Assembly (NCBI RefSeq): GCF_010093595.1
Contig: NW_022985471.1
Span: 171,793-235,792 of the forward strand
Direction of reading: 5' to 3'
Source: Mytilinidion resinicola
Lineage: Eukaryota; Ascomycota; Dothideomycetes; Mytilinidiales; Mytilinidiaceae
DNA: 64,000 bases
Below the pieces are notes generated by a model that was not told where the DNA came from, did no database searches, and worked only from the letters and a program-made list of their open reading frames with translations. Position 1 is the first letter of the stretch; every line of letters starts with the position of its first letter. Both the position numbers and the translations under genes were made by a program. Shown here piece after piece: positions 44,582-56,667 of the stretch.

Positions 44582-45710
44582 GCTGGTTGTAGTGATGGAA
44601 GTGGTGCTGGGCGTTGGCGAAGCGTTGGTGAGGGCGACAAGAAATAGACGAGCTGCCAAATATTTGTAGTAAGACGCTCTGATTCTGCGGGGGCGGATAC
44701 CGCTCTGATTGTCTGCCTGTACCAAGGGTCACGTCGTGGTTGAGTGGCGAAGCTGTTGTTATTGGTTGTCGCCGGGGGGTTAAACCAAGGAGATGAGTGT
44801 GAAAGGAAGAGCACTGTGGACGAGTACCATACTATCTGCCAGACGACATAATATAGACCCGTCTAGGACGAAACATATGTGTAGGGAATGACAAAGATTG
44901 CAAAAGGTCAAGCTTTGCACAAACCGTGGTTCCGCAGCCGAACAACCCGAATCTTACATTGACCCATCGTTAGTGACGGCGAAAGAAAATAAAGAAGCCT
45001 TGATACATTCACTTTGATGCTGGAATCCCATTATAAATTTGAAAGGCCGAATCACATGCTTGCCTAGTCTAACTCATCCCATCTTTGGTCATTCTCGGCG
45101 TGCCGTTCAGGTGACCTCAATATTTATATGCCAAGGCGTAGATGCCTATCGATTGCGACAAACTTACCCATCTTCGAAGCCAATAGTGCGATATCAGGGT
45201 ATTGGCACTAATCTAGCGCCGCTTGAAGAGTCTCAAGATAAGTTTGAGTAATGGGAATGAGATGAAAGCCATTCATTTCAGCAAGGCGGTCTTTTGCCGG
45301 GTCACCTCTGGTATGAATTATAGGTGGACACAGACGGAATGCGTGGCCCGTCGCTCCGGGTTATAGGAATACATAGAAGCACCGCAAGTAGTGGTAGAAA
45401 GGGGTAAGCAGGCTCTTGCTACAGCGTTCTAGCTTGTCTACCGTAGGCGTCCCCAGAAGGAGTTATCAATTTTTACATTGCACAACCTTCCTCCACCTAG
45501 TCAGTGACACTGTATTAGGCTATATCCACTCAAGAATAGATATTCGAGCACTTACAGGCATCATTCGTTGTCCAACCCATTCTACGCTTTCCTCTATTTG
45601 AAGCCCTCCCTAATTGAATGAACCACCCCGAGCGACCACATCGGGAATCATCCCGCAATTTAAGGCGTCTTTGGCGCTATTAAATTTCTCTAACCATTGC
45701 TCTTGCAAAT
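44582..45710. other. Intergenic, no gene seen
   Basis: 1.1 kb between two minus-strand genes. It is AT-rich compared with its neighbours and contains no supported frame or repeat. Confidence 0.5.
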
Positions 45711-48311
45711 TCAAGGTGTCTTCTTAGCACCCCAGATAATTGAATCCATCAACGCATACGGCGACGCCTCCATATCCAACCCAATAATAGGAGACTGCGT
45801 CATGAATGAAGTGTCGTCGAAGTTCAAGGCGCCATTCAAATCCTCGAGCGTGTAGTTTGTGGTCGACGGAGAAGACTGCGATGTGGTTGATCTTGGGGCC
45901 CTCGGGCTTTGTTGAATCGTAATGAGTCTCTGGAGCGCGGCAACCGAACGAGTAATCGGCGCCGAAAGTTCTGCTGGATCCACGCTGGACGAAAGCTCCC
46001 CTAAAACCGACACCAGATTCATCAACAGCGTTTTTGCGCGCTCGTTGCGCGACGATTCGCCGATAATACCGAGTAGGAGTGCTGAGCTGAGTGATCGATG
46101 GACGGATGCCCATGATCGAGTTGCGAATGGAGTCATGTTTTGCAGACCTAGGAAGGCTTCCACGGTGTTTGCTAGACTGTCAATGCACGTCTTACGCAAT
46201 GTCTTCGATAGGTCAAAGGCTGCAGTGCTGGGACTGATGGCAGGGCGACAAAGCTCTGAGGTGATGTATGAGACATGGAGATAGAGTGCCCAGTGTTCCA
46301 GCTGATCCCTCATTGACCGACACCTCCGCGAATCTTTCAAATAGTCTGCAGCGTCGAACATGATATCCTGGAGTTGGTTACGGTGTTCTGTAATGCGCAT
46401 CAAAGCGTCGTTGGAATTTTGAGGTTGCTGCCGCTCCCGAACAATATCCAGACCCACTTTACATAACCGATACATGCACTCTACATATGTTCTGGTGCCC
46501 GGGGTTGATGTCTGGCTAAGAGGGACCGTGTGATCGATTGTGGTTGTGGATGAAGCCCTGTCGTAGGAAATGGATAGAAGGCTGTCTTGCCACAGGAGAG
46601 CCCACCAGACTTTACTCCGAACAGCCTTAACTTGAGGCGCAACTGATGGAGGACAGACTCGGTGTAGCCCAAGAGTCTGTGACAGACGAACTGTAAGTCC
46701 CATCAGTGACCAAGCCACGCCAGCATTCATGTTGTTCGAAATGACGTTTCCCAGAATCAGCATTGTTTGGATGTTCTCCAATGTCGCGTGGGATAGGAAA
46801 TTAGTGAATCGAAGACACTCAAAACTGCAGCAGACGTAGACCTGTGAGGTCAATTCCCGTTCCTTTCGAGGGAGACCCGAACATTGACATCCAGATGCCA
46901 GAATTGCAAAGAGAAGCCCAATCCATTGTAGGCTTTTCCCGTAAATCGTTTCTTCTGTAACGCCCGTGGGTCCATCACTGCTCGACTGTGCGCTGGCGCG
47001 ATTGATGAGAAATAGCAATATATCTGACTCAAACTGCTCGATATCTGCAACTGCTGGGTAAACAATGTGGGCGGTCTCTCGATAGCAACGGAAGAAGCTT
47101 AAGCATTCCGAGTCAGTCGGTAGCGCATTAGCGAGCTCGTTTGCTCGTGCTAAGGATCCATGTGGCAGTCCCCAGAGATCCACGAATGGATATGTGGCAC
47201 TCTCGTTATCCAGTCCAAATACGGGCAGAATGCTCTTCTTTCCTAAAAGGTCTTGCACCCCAGGCCATTGAGTCTCCCCACGACCAAGCGCCATGACCAA
47301 TGCCGGGACAGAGCTGGGGCCTATGTGAATAGTCTGTCCTGTGAGGTCGTTTTGGGTGTGTATGCCTTGGGTCCGCACGTGTCGTTGCTCGTTATCCAGC
47401 GGAGCGTTTGCGGCTAGTGGTGTGTTCGTCATTGTCCCTGGGGAGTATCCATTTGATGCGCCGTTCAATGGGATCTCGGATACGTTGTTTATGGAGTTTT
47501 TCAGGTCTGACAGAGATTTCTCCGCACTCTGCAGCTTCGCGCATATGCGATCCCAGTCCTCGCGCGGAAGAGTTACAGTCCCTCCGTGGATGTGTACCAT
47601 GCCGTTTGAAAAGTCGTTATTATTGTGTCCCACGCCCACGCCTGCGCCTACGCCCATACTTATACGCTTCGCAGGGGGATGTATCTCGGCCGGGGGGTGG
47701 TAGGTACATAGTTCTGCGTGTTCTCGATCTATTGCGAAAGTTAGCTAGGTTGAGGTGTGTTCACTTTTGGCACGGCCTGAAGCATCTGAACGTGTCTTCG
47801 AAGACAGAGAAAACGTGCAGCTGTGTCATGCTGATATCTCGCTGGGCCAATCCAGAGGGTGCCGTCACCAACGTTCGTTTCTACATGAGGTCCAGATCCA
47901 AGTGTAGGACATCCACTGACAGCTTACCTATGCAGGTCTTACAAGGCACGTTTTGGTCGCATTTGACTTTGCGTTGCCGGCAAGGATAGCACGCCTATAC
48001 TCTGCTTGTTAGCTTATGCGCCTTCAATTGAAAGATTGCGCGATTTTCGCAAATCGTCGCGTCCAAGGAAGCAGTGGACTCCATTGAGCGGCAACCATTG
48101 GTTTCTTCTTCTCTTGAATGCTTGGCCCTATACGTTCTAGGTGACAGCTTCACATGAAGCTCGACAAGCTTGTACAAAGAGCTGAGGCAGTACGCACCTT
48201 GTACTCTCTCGCCTTGCGCTTCCGGCGCAAGATCTCGTCCACATCGGCACGCGGCGGCGTATCTTGGGGGAAAGAGATGCTGGCAGGAGGACTATTGTTA
48301 TCCATGTCCAT
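45711..48311 (-). CDS. Zn2Cys6 fungal transcription factor
   Basis: A 732-residue binuclear zinc-cluster regulator. Exons are 48311-48198, 47994-47928 and 47728-45711. The two introns, 203 and 199 nt, are four times longer than most in the window, and the second falls inside the DNA-binding domain. The cluster is C-x2-C-x6-C-x5-C-x2-C-x8-C at residues 40-68 (ACYPCRQRKVKC, then VPCKTC, ending ELC). A coiled-coil region follows (DWDRICAKLQSAEKSLSDLK). The fungal-specific transcription factor domain is at about 240-480, with FFRCYRETAHIVYPAV, the MLILGNVISNNMNAGVAWSL region, LSQTLGLHR and RSKVWWALLWQDSLLS. The frame begins at one of two closely spaced ATGs (48311 or 48305). An MFS transporter gene lies next to it on the same strand, a common pairing, but no target gene can be named. 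Confidence 0.9.
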
Positions 48312-49244
48312 CGCGCTTCGAAGGCTTAGGTTCGTCTTTGGCGTCGGTGTTGTTCAGAGATGCCCCTCGGTCTTTCGCGGATGGACAACTAAAATGCGGG
48401 TCCACGGGACGTCACGAATGGGGATAAGCCTGCATAAAGGGAGTGCTGAGTAAGCTCGCTGTGGATAACTAACTAGTTAGTTAACAGTTAACTATAAATT
48501 CTCTTATTTCTTCTATCTCTATGCCTACGTCATTGCGCTTCAAGTTGATCTTGAAATACCCTTTTGCCACTGCTGGATCTCTCTCAACCCGCACCCATAA
48601 ATTGGCAGCAGATGAAAGCTCATCGTGTTGAGTCGTTGGACAGCTACTTTGTAGCTTAGCTAGAATACCTCAAGACGGAGGAATATGGTTATATACAAAG
48701 GTTTGAACTACTTGGCTTCGTATCTCCATCAATCAACCAGTCGACGACAGATCAAGTTGCGATTTTTCCTGCCCCTGTTTCTATGAGGCAGCCGGCTCTT
48801 TTATGTGCGAAGATCATCTTAATCAAAATCCCAGATTGCAGCTCCTGGAAGCTTCCCGTGTTGATAAATCAGACCGTGAAAGCGCTCTCAGGACTATCGT
48901 CAGACGTCGCTAGATTTATTCAATAGCTTGAAGAGCTCACTAGCGAATTATACATGGACAACTATGAGAACTCGTGGGATAGTATGGTTACCAGTTTATT
49001 TGTTTGTAGAAACTGTCTAAATTAGAGTAACGTTATAACGTGGAGACTGTACTGATTCCTTCCCACCGATGCACCCAAAACCCAGACACCTCTATACCCA
49101 AATGCAAAGCGCTATGTATGTACAGTCTCCGAACCATTACTCGAATCTAGGATATCGTGAAGAAAACGCCTAGAATGAAGAAAATATGCGTAGTAGAAAG
49201 GTATGCTATGCTTTAAAGCCTCGAAGACGAAGCTCGCTGGTCGC
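48312..49244. other. Intergenic, no gene seen
   Basis: Contains an AT-rich segment near 48470-48530 with repeated gttagttaac-like sequence. No gene is seen. Confidence 0.5.
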
Positions 49245-51049
49245 CTAAACGATGTCCTTCTCAAGACCCATATTCTCCTCATCTGGGCTATATGCAAACT
49301 TCGAATACTTCCGAATCGCCGCGCCCTTGAAGTAGAACACATATGGGATAGCGCAACACGCCAGTGCAATGAAGCCGAGCAGCGAACTAGCCCACTGGTA
49401 TCCGAGTCGGTTGTACATCTGGTTGGTGAAGAGCACGACGCTGGCGCCCCAGAACGACCGGATACACGTCTTCGCGGCCAGTGCAGACGCAGCTTGGTGT
49501 TGGTATGAGTCGACGAGGTAGTTGTTGGCGGAGTTGTAGAGGAAAATAAACCCAAATCCGACAGGGAAGCCACCGAAAGCGGGGCCAGCCCAGGAGAGTC
49601 GGGGGTATGAGGACCAGGCGAAGATGAAGAGGCCGATTGGGATGCACCAACAGGAGATCATCATTGGGATGAGGCGGACCTCTGCTGGGGGTTTGCCGTT
49701 GTGCTTTTTACAGAGAGTGAGGTAGTGCTTGTTAACGAAGGGCGCACATGCGGCACTGCAGAGGACACCGACGGCGAGCGGGATAAACATCAGGCCGGTC
49801 TTGCTAGCTGAGTAGCCTTTGCCTTTCTGGTATACGATTGGGAAACTGTTGATATTGTTAGAAGAGTGTGCCTTGACTTTTGGGTAGGATACTTACGCGA
49901 TGAAAAACATGTAGAGCAGACCGTAAAGAACGGACATGTACACAGATACAAAGAACACGATGTACTCTTGGAAGAGCAGCTGGAACGGACGGACTAAGAA
50001 GAGACGTAGTCTTTGACTGAGTGGTCGCATGTCGAGATCTTCTTCTGTGACATGCTTGCTATCCCCAGTGGAGGCTCGTAGTTTTGCTGCGCGACGAGAT
50101 AGAAGCTTTGGTGTGTAGGTTTCGGGGACGGTGAAGGTGATCATGGCCCAGACGAAGCCTGATAGAATCAACTGGAGCCAGTATAGCCACCTCCATCCCA
50201 GCCCATCGGAAACGAAACCCCCAACGAGTGGTCCTACGGCGGGTCCGATGAATGGTGCGGCGCTGAATGCGGCCATGGGAACACCTCGCTCTTCAGTAGT
50301 CCAAAGATCGGCCAAAGTACCACCCACGAGGGTCATTGGGGCTGAGAAAGCGATACCCGCAAGGGCACGAGTCACAATCAAAGTTTGTATGTTTTTGGCG
50401 ACGCATCCAGGAATCGTGAAGATGACAGCCACGAGCAAAGTGGTTGCGTAAATGGGCCTTCGGCCGACGATCTCACTGAGAGGGGCAAATGCCATAGGGC
50501 CTAGAGGTTCATGTTAGTCACAGTTTCTATGAAAGGAACGATGGGCGACGTACCGACACCAAACCCTATAACAAATACCGTGATAGTCAAGAGTGCTACT
50601 TCCTCGCTGACGTTGAATTCCCTAGCCACTCCTTCTAGATCTGCTGTGATTACAGCGGAGTTGAAAGCCACCACGAAGCAAGTTATTGCCACTACCATGG
50701 TGCAGTACCATTTGTACGCTTTGGAAAAGTTCTTGGGATTTTCGGGGTCGTTTATCTTCCATGTGACGAGCTCATATCTTTCGATAACTCCTGTAGTATT
50801 CGACTTGACCTCCCGTAATATCTGCCCGTCGATTGTTTCTTGGGTATATTCTTCGAGGTTTGCCTCGTTGCTGAGCGTTCGCGAGGGGAGATTGACTAAG
50901 TCTTCGTTGAATGGGATTGGTTCTCTGTCTCTGCGACTGACGATTGAACTGTAGCGGGTTACGCGGTCATCTGTTCTCGTCGTTTCGGACGAGGAGTCAT
51001 CCCGCTCGAGATGATTAAAGGAAGTCATAGTGTTTGAGCGTGTAATCAT
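49245..51049 (-). CDS. MFS transporter, DHA1 (drug/polyamine:H+ antiporter) type
   Basis: A 566-residue membrane transporter with about twelve transmembrane helices. Exons are 51049-50554, 50500-49897 and 49845-49245; introns are 53 and 51 nt. Residues 1-115 are a hydrophilic cytosolic N terminus ending in [18 protein letters not shown], a pattern seen before helix 1 in fungal DHA1 transporters. Helix 1 is [19 protein letters not shown]. The MFS loop motif between helices 2 and 3 is [12 protein letters not shown], and [20 protein letters not shown] and [20 protein letters not shown] are DHA1 signatures. The second half begins at the loop after [18 protein letters not shown]. Substrate is unknown; relatives include multidrug and polyamine exporters. 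A second ATG at 51028 could be used. The Zn2Cys6 gene downstream may be a regulator, by position only. Confidence 0.9.
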
Positions 51050-54000
51050 TGGAGGACGATTGAGACGTGCGAGTGAATATGATGAGAATGAGATTTGAAG
51101 CGGCAGCACCGACATATATATATATATATATATGTACTTGACGTACACGGAGAACTTTAAAGAGCGCGGCGTATAAGATTCAGATACCCTGAAGTTCTAG
51201 AGCATGCTTTTCCTATCGCGGCCAAAACTTCATACTCTCGTGATTCCGCGATGAGCATTTTCCGAGTCTCATCCGACGCTAGCCGAAATAAGGTTAGACT
51301 CAAAACTGTATTCGGTTAGACTGAACTCTCTCAGATTCTGTGGTTTTCGCTTAGCTCGATGGATGCTAGTTTTGCTTTTAGGCGACCCAACGAAATCGCG
51401 TCTGAGCTAGCTTGAGACTGGATTTGCGCAATTCTCTCGGAGTTCAGTTTGTTGGTCCACTGTAATTCAGGATAAGACGGATGGCGGACGGCGAATATCT
51501 TCAACACGGATCGACTTCGGAGCTGTGGTCGTCTTTTGTCGAATATGGAAGCGGGAGAGAAGCCATTCGAAGCTGACTCACACATCCGTCGCAACCGTCC
51601 ACGGCCGAAAGATGAAGTCAGTGGCGTGCCCAGATATGAAATCTCGATTGTAAGGGTAGACTTCGGGGGGTCCGGTTGCTACATAGTGAACTGAAAATGC
51701 TCAACATACCTACCTTCCTAAGTCCATCCAAGGCTTCAGATAGCGCGATCTAAGGTAGCTCGGCGACGTTGCAGATTGTTCAAAACATTTGCTATACGTC
51801 TTGTACATATCTTTTGAGGCATATCGATGGGCTCCAAACAATCGCAAAGAAACATACCCTTCTATCGAGCACATGTTATCGACTTTCAAGCTCACGAAGT
51901 CGAATGAGAATGAAGTTTTCTGCAGAAACGATGGCTCCATCGATGAATAATCATAATTCCTGGACCAATGCGAAAGCAGAGAAGAAGAAATTCCCAATTC
52001 GAGAGAAATTAACCAACATGGACCCCCACGCGATATCGAAGAGAGTGTGAGTGAAGTGCGGAGGGTAAGCAGATTGGTCCCTAGTGTCTCGCGAAAGGAA
52101 CATGAGGAACCCAGTGCGTCGGGTGTTCAGGAAAGCTTGTCTCTGCCCTACCGTCGGAGCAACCTGAAACCCCCATGGCAGAGATTGCGCTGACATAAGA
52201 CAATCGTGATTGCCCGTCTGCAGCTCGTCTTGCGAGCTTCGCTGCTTGGTGCGGGTTGGGGGCGGATATCCTACCTCTTGTGCCAGAGAGGCCACTATCA
52301 TGGTGGCTGCACCTCAGCTGTGCATGATGTCTGGCACGGCGCTTCCCCAGACATGTGATGGATGCAGTGAGCAACTGATTGCCTCACCGATCACCTTGAA
52401 GACCCACACGGATGCATAGAATACGGCAGCGAAGTCGGCCGAAAAGAGACACGTTGAAGTGAGGATGGAGTGGAATGCGTCAGAGAAGCTGTCGCCGGCC
52501 AGATTGGACTGCTCGCGCATGAGGTGCCGTCGTCCCCGTTCCGCCGTGACAAACGGATAGCCACGGTCCTGGCCCACATCAGATTCTGCACAGGCGGCAC
52601 GATCTCGAGTCTGCCCGGCCTGAAAAGCGGGCTGCGTGTGCGACGCCTGCCAAGCACTGCAACCCCGTTGCCTTCTTTTAGCACCAGTTGGGATGCGAGG
52701 GGATCCGGCTGGGCAATCGGCCGCCCTCCTCTTCGTAGGCTGGCATCAGATACTAGCGCACGTCACACGGCGGCGACGAGGTGTGCGGCCCAACAAGACC
52801 AGCACGACGCCCGCTGACGGCCGGCGATGCTCTGCAGCAGGAAGGCTGAGGGCTCGGGAGAAGTTGCAGATGGAGCTGGAGGGGGTGAGGGGCATGCTGG
52901 AGGTGCAGGGATCCCGCACGGCCACGGTGTGATGAGAAGACCTGAGGGATTGGACCAGAGTGAATGCTGGGTGGGATCTCGACGCCAATGGGACGTCGGA
53001 GCGTTGGAGGCGCTGGCTGCCCACGCAGCCGGGAGGACGACGGCTCTGCCCAGCACGCAAAGCGGCCGGCGTGAAGCAGCTGCAAACTCTGGCAGCTCCT
53101 CAGCCGTCCTCGATATGCGCCAAGCGAGCGGTGCGGCGGGCGGGTGCGGGAGGACCTGATGCCTCCGCGGCCCAATATGAGTACCTGCGTGGGTGCTGGC
53201 AGCGTGGTGACCGCGGGGCCCGTCCGCTGCGAGATCGCGGTCACCTCGAGGCAGCGTAACGGGAGAGATCGTGACGTTCGGGCAGCGGCATGGCATCTGA
53301 GGCCGTGGTGTTTGTGGCGCTGGGAGATAGATTCCGCCCTGCTCTAGAGCCGCCGGGAGGCCCAAGCACGGCTTGCTTCGTCGTCTTCTACGCTTCTCCT
53401 CCAAGCTGTCCACGTCCTCGACCTCACCAGTTCCTAGTCGCCATCGCCATCCCCGTCGCCGTGCCGTGGACTCTGCGCTGCACCCGGCCACCGACTAACA
53501 GACTGTGCTATCAGGCGCCCTCCCACTCACTCTTGGCCGTGCGTCCAGCACCAGCAGCGGCGCTCCCGTCCGCCGCCGTCCAACGACCCCGTTCACGCGC
53601 CCGTCCGGTCGGTATCTCTCCACAGCTGCATCGCCTTCGCGGTGCCAGTGCTGTGTGGCATCCCATTGGCGCTCCGCGGGCAACGGCACCCTCCTCAGCG
53701 GCCGTCGCGGCGTCGGTTTAGGCACATCGGGCCAGGACACTGCCTGCGCACAAGGCAAAGAAGGCATCCTCTGCAGAGACAGACCCGCTCAGCCTGTGAG
53801 AAGCGTCTGCCGCGCCTGACTGGTTGGAGGCCGATTCCCATCCTCGCAGACCGTCCCCTGTCCCACCTGCCTCCCCCGTTCGCCTGCATAAACGCGACTT
53901 CCACTGAGCAGCCCAGAGTCCTTACCTCTTTCGTGCTATAATGGGTGAGTCTCCACCCAGGCATTGCCAGGAACCCTCACGCTCCTCTGCTCTTCCCACT

Positions 54001-54347
54001 GCATCCTCCGCGGCCTCGTTCCCTCTCCTGACGCTCGCCAGATTCCGCCGACAGCTACCGTCCGCAAGCTGTAAGTGCCTCCCGCCCCTCCTGTGCCTCT
54101 GTCTGCTCTCGTCGCTGTGCTGCCCGCCGGGGTGCAGGCCGCTGCGTGGCGTTGCGGTTTCGCTGCGGTTCCAATGGCTGCGGAGGTGTGAGGCCCAAGT
54201 TTGGCGCGGCGGCACCTGCCGCCCTAGCGCCGTTTTTGACCTCATCTTCCAAACGCCGACCTCACAGCTCTGTCGCACTCACCACCAACATCGCATCACC
54301 ACAACCGGACGCCAGCGCCTGCACCGTCGCCGTTGCACGCGCCCATC
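51050..54347. other. Gene-less 3.3-kb region, GC-rich from about 52.5 kb
   Basis: Between the MFS gene and the RNA-binding-protein gene, both facing away from the region. From about 52.5 to 54.3 kb many frames are open on both strands at once (for example 52763-53491 minus, 53290-53721 plus) but their translations are low-complexity Arg/Pro/Ala sequence without domains. A CT-rich leader for the RNA-binding protein may start inside this region. Confidence 0.5.
51114..51133. repeat. (AT)n microsatellite
   Basis: Ten AT units in a row about 65 bp upstream of the MFS start codon, in the promoter or leader. Confidence 0.95.
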
Positions 54348-56292
54348 ATGTCCATCGACAACGCTAACGCTCAGGACTTCCAGCGCGAGCGCTCCCGCTC
54401 TCCCCGCCGTCGCTCTAGGTCGCCGCGTCGCAGCCGCCGCTCCTACTCTCCACGTAGCCATTCCCGCAGCCGCGAGGACTTCCGCCGCACCGACCGCCGT
54501 TCCCGATCGCCAGGTGGAGCTGTCCAGGGTGGTGCCACCTCGTTCACCGGTTCTTACGGCGCGTCTCGAGGAGCGCCGACCCGCAACCCGGAGGAGCGCG
54601 TTCAGGCCAAGGAACAGATGATGCAGTCTCTTCGGGAGTCGTCCCAGCAGGATCGCCGCGTCTACGTCGGCAACCTCTCGTACGACGTGAAATGGCATCA
54701 TCTCAAAGATTTCATGCGACAGGGTCAGTCACCACGCCGCCGTCCCTCCTTTGCTCATGCTAACATCCCACAGCCGGCGAGGTCCTGTTCGCGGACGTGT
54801 TACTTCTTCCAAATGGAATGTCAAAGGTGTGGTTTGTCTAAGATGGAACAAAAATTTCTCTTTTTGGTTGGACATTAAATTGACGGTAGGGACTTGTCCG
54901 GTGTATATAGGGATGCGGGTACGTTCCTCCTCCCTCCTCACCAGGGTTCATAGCTAACAAACATGGCAGAATCGTCGAGTACGCTACTAGGGAACAAGCC
55001 CAACAGGCGGTCAACACGCTCAGCAATCAAAACCTGATGGGCCGACTGGTCTACGTCCGCGAGGTACTAGTGCTCCCCGCCACACATTATTCTGGGCACA
55101 AATCCTTAACAAATCTGCAGGACCGTGAGGCCGAACCCCGCTTCACTGCCCCGCCGGCGCGCGGTGGATTCGACGGAGGCATCGGTCGTGGAGGCTTTGG
55201 AGGACCCAACTTCGGACCCACCCCGGGTGGTGGTGGCCGACAGATCTACGTCGCCAACGTCTGTTATCCCCCAATATTCGTATACTTCAGCATGGCCTGC
55301 TAACGTAATTGTGTAGCTCCCCTACAATGTGGGATGGCAGGATCTCAAGGATCTGTTCAGACAAGCTGGTAGGCACCCCCCCGTACTCTGAGCTTGATGT
55401 GGAAGCAGGTGAAGGAGGCTTTCCTCGACAGCACACTGATCCCCAAATTAGCTCATACCGGCTCTGTGATCCGCGCAGATGTTCACGTCGCTCCCGATGG
55501 TCGTCCGAAGGGATCCGGCATCGTCGCTTTCGAGACCGCGGATGACGCCCGCACCGCCATTCAACAGTTCAACGGATACGATTGGCAAGGTCGCCAGCTC
55601 GAGGTTCGCGAGGACCGGTTCGCCCAAGCTCCCCCTGGAGGAGGATTCGGTGGCCGCGGAGGATTCGGTGGAGGATTCGGAGCTCGTGGAGGATTTGGAG
55701 GTGCTCGTGGCGGATTCGGAGGTGCTCGTGGAGGATTCGGCGGCGGTTTCGGCGGTGGTCGCGGTGGCTTCGGTGGTGGCTTCGGTGCACCTGCTCCGGC
55801 TGCTGGTGGCTTCGACGCAGGAGGCGCGTCAAATCCCCCGAACGAGTTCACCGACTACGCGACCTCTGGCGGAGAGGAGAGCGAGACCATATATGTCCGC
55901 AACGTAAGCGTAATCAACCCTCCCTTCCACGCCAGAAATTGACGGCATCCAGCTTCCCTGGTCGACCTCCAATGAGGACTTGGTCGAGCTGTTCAGTACC
56001 ATCGGCAAGGTCGGCCGCGCCGAGATCCAGTATGAAGCAAATGGTCGCTCCCGCGGCACAGGTGTGGTCCAGTTCGAGAAGTTGGAGGACGCTGCCACTG
56101 CCATTGGTACGTAATGTCCTGTCAGGCTCAGAGATATCAACTAACCTTCATGCAGCCAAGTTCACTGGATATCAGTACGGTGGTCGCCCGCTTGGTCTTT
56201 CCCACGTCCGATACACCAACATTTCCAATGGAGGTGAAGCTATGGAGGGAACCGAGGCTACCGGCGGTCTTACCCAGGATCAGATCATGTAG
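54348..56292 (+). CDS. Gbp2/Hrb1-like RNA-binding protein, SR N terminus and three RRMs
   Basis: A 487-residue nuclear mRNA-binding protein; yeast Gbp2 and Hrb1 have the same order and act in mRNA export quality control. Nine exons: 54348-54723, 54774-54826, 54911-54918, 54970-55063, 55121-55258, 55317-55368, 55452-55903, 55953-56106, 56156-56292; introns are 49-84 nt. Residues 1-60 are Arg/Ser-rich (RSRSPRRRSRSPRRSRRS). RRM1 starts at RRVYVGNLSYDVKW, RRM2 at RQIYVANLPYNVGW with KGSGIVAFE as RNP1, and RRM3 at ETIYVRNLPWSTSNEDL with RSRGTGVVQFE. A Gly/Phe/Arg-rich linker lies between RRM2 and RRM3. RRM1's RNP1-like GCGIVEYA is rebuilt only by including an 8-nt exon. ATG 54348 begins MSIDNANAQDFQRERS; no earlier ATG is in frame. 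Confidence 0.92.
54911..54918 (+). other. 8-nt micro-exon in RRM1
   Basis: The octamer ggatgcgg is flanked by atatag and gtacgt. Included, it joins MSK to GCGIVEYAT in frame and completes RNP1 of the first RRM; skipped, the frame shifts. It is therefore needed for a functional protein. Confidence 0.8.
55634..55800 (+). repeat. Gly-rich minisatellite between RRM2 and RRM3
   Basis: Repeats of about 15-24 bp encode GGFGG, RGGFGG and ARGGFGG units. RGG/FG sequences of this type bind RNA and promote condensation in other proteins. Unit number is likely to vary between strains. Confidence 0.8.
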
Positions 56293-56667
56293 AGTGCTCA
56301 TTGGCTTGACATTGGTTTGACATTGGGTTCTTTCTCTTTCCTTCTTCTATTCTCGGCTCGGCCAATTGCCATGCATCCTGTCACAGGGCTCATATGGGCA
56401 AGGGTTACATACTTCGGTACTCAAATTTTGTGGCTTGCTGGCGGTACCTTCTACCTACTCGAATACAACGGCTTTGTGGGGAAGGTTACCTGGGTTTAAG
56501 TCGAGCGGTTTACCCTGTCAATTTCTTTCCTCCACTCAGACACAAAAGTCTTATGTACTGTTAAAATGCAACACCGGTCTTCTGGCTCTTTTGACCAGTC
56601 AATGGAGTTGGGTTTAACGGTTTTCATACTATTTGATTTTGATCTATGGTGAATGTGATTTTCCTCG
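56293..56667. other. Convergent intergenic region
   Basis: The 3' flanks of the RNA-binding-protein gene and the mitochondrial carrier gene meet here. It is T-rich and no gene is supported. Confidence 0.5.

Noticed and set aside
52763..53491. 242-codon open frame on the minus strand
   Set aside because: Overlaps equally long frames on both strands; the product is Arg/Pro/Ala-rich without domains or splice support.
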